Below are positions 63,802 through 64,000 of a DNA stretch of 64,000 nucleotides, one piece after another. This stretch comes from Anseranas semipalmata. Its lineage: Eukaryota; Chordata; Aves; Anseriformes; Anseranatidae. Position 1 is the first letter of the stretch. Each line of letters starts with the position of its first letter. The DNA lies in contig VXAA01001954.1 in the NCBI GenBank assembly GCA_013399115.1, positions 317,306 through 381,305 of the forward strand, written 5' to 3'. Both the position numbers and the translations under genes were made by a program. The notes under the pieces are model-generated. The model saw only the letters and a program-made list of their open reading frames with translations. It had not been told where the DNA came from and ran no database searches.

Positions 63802-64000
63802 GCCGAGCGCGGCGGGGAACGAGCGGGGCCGGAGCGCGACTTGCCCGAAGTTTTGTCCCGCCCCGGCCAGGAGCTGCCCCCCCCGCCCGACGGAAACCTC
63901 CGTCTCCCTCCGGCCTGTCGGCAGCGGGCGAAACCGAAGTTACCAATGGTGCTGGAGAGAGCCTCGGAGTCCTGGCTCGTTTATTTTAATCCCCCCCCCC

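Larger units (their letters stand above)
62640..64000. promoter_or_regulatory. CpG-island-like GC-rich region at window end
   Basis: GC-rich, CpG-dense sequence at about 62.64-63.07 kb and 63.53-64.0 kb, separated by AT-rich DNA at 63.1-63.5 kb. It contains an Sp1-like GGGGCGG (GGGGGTGGGGGCGGTG) and a GGGGCC/GGGGCA run at 63765-63801. Such islands usually mark promoters or developmental genes. Mammalian synteny suggests BHLHE22 is the next gene after the CYP7B1 3' end, but I found no bHLH coding sequence here. A minus-strand AATAAA (63515-63520) could belong to a convergent gene. ORFs of 65-83 codons here are Arg/Gly/Pro-rich composition artefacts. Confidence 0.5.

Noticed and set aside
63713..63989. 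Arg/Gly/Pro-rich ORFs on both strands at the window end
   Set aside because: Products of GGGGCC-like composition; they do not match the conserved bHLH region or C-terminus expected for BHLHE22.
1..64000. CRISPR arrays, operons, tRNA or rRNA genes
   Set aside because: None seen; intron-exon structure and CR1 elements show vertebrate nuclear DNA.

Overview
This window looks like vertebrate nuclear DNA, most probably from a bird. It is AT-rich and gene-poor, has low interspersed-repeat density, and its only recognisable transposons are CR1 LINE fragments (about 5.8, 13.2, 19.0 and 31.1 kb). I see no Alu/B1-type SINEs, L1 or operon-like organisation. A turtle or crocodilian is less likely but not excluded, because those genomes also carry CR1.

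The one gene I can support is CYP7B1, the oxysterol/steroid 7-alpha-hydroxylase, on the + strand. Five consecutive exons, equivalent to human exons 2-6, join in phase through canonical AG/GT splice sites: 37880-38016, 44432-45028, 45476-45682, 51766-51944 and 55942-56238 (stop codon TGA 56236-56238). They encode about 471 residues, from the GEPP motif after the membrane anchor to the C-terminus, and include the family's I-helix, the ExxR motif and the haem-cysteine loop. Exon 1 (signal anchor and start codon) is not recognisable and is expected upstream of the window, because intron 1 of this gene is very large in mammals.

Layout: 1-37879 is read as the 3' part of intron 1. It holds AT-rich tracts, CR1 remnants, a long polypyrimidine tract at 8.7-8.85 kb, a CpG-dense islet at 27.2-27.4 kb and several CpG-containing patches that may be regulatory. 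37880-56238 holds the coding exons and introns 2-5. From 56239 to probably about 60.9 kb is a long 3' UTR with several candidate poly(A) signals. 60.9-62.6 kb is AT-rich intergenic sequence. From about 62.65 kb there is a GC/CpG-rich region, broken by an AT-rich spacer at about 63.1-63.5 kb, with a G-quadruplex-like GGGGCC run; it continues to the window end in a C10 run. Mammalian synteny would place BHLHE22 beyond this end, but I could not find its coding sequence here.

The most notable observation is a perfect 41-bp tandem duplication at the 3' splice site of exon 3 (44367-44448). The polypyrimidine tract, the AG and the first 17 exon bases are present twice. Only the downstream AG keeps CYP7B1 in frame; the upstream AG would add 41 nt and cause an early stop. 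A second perfect tandem duplication (49 bp) lies in intron 4. I found no sign of a wholly new multi-gene system; most other ORFs in the window look like chance ORFs.
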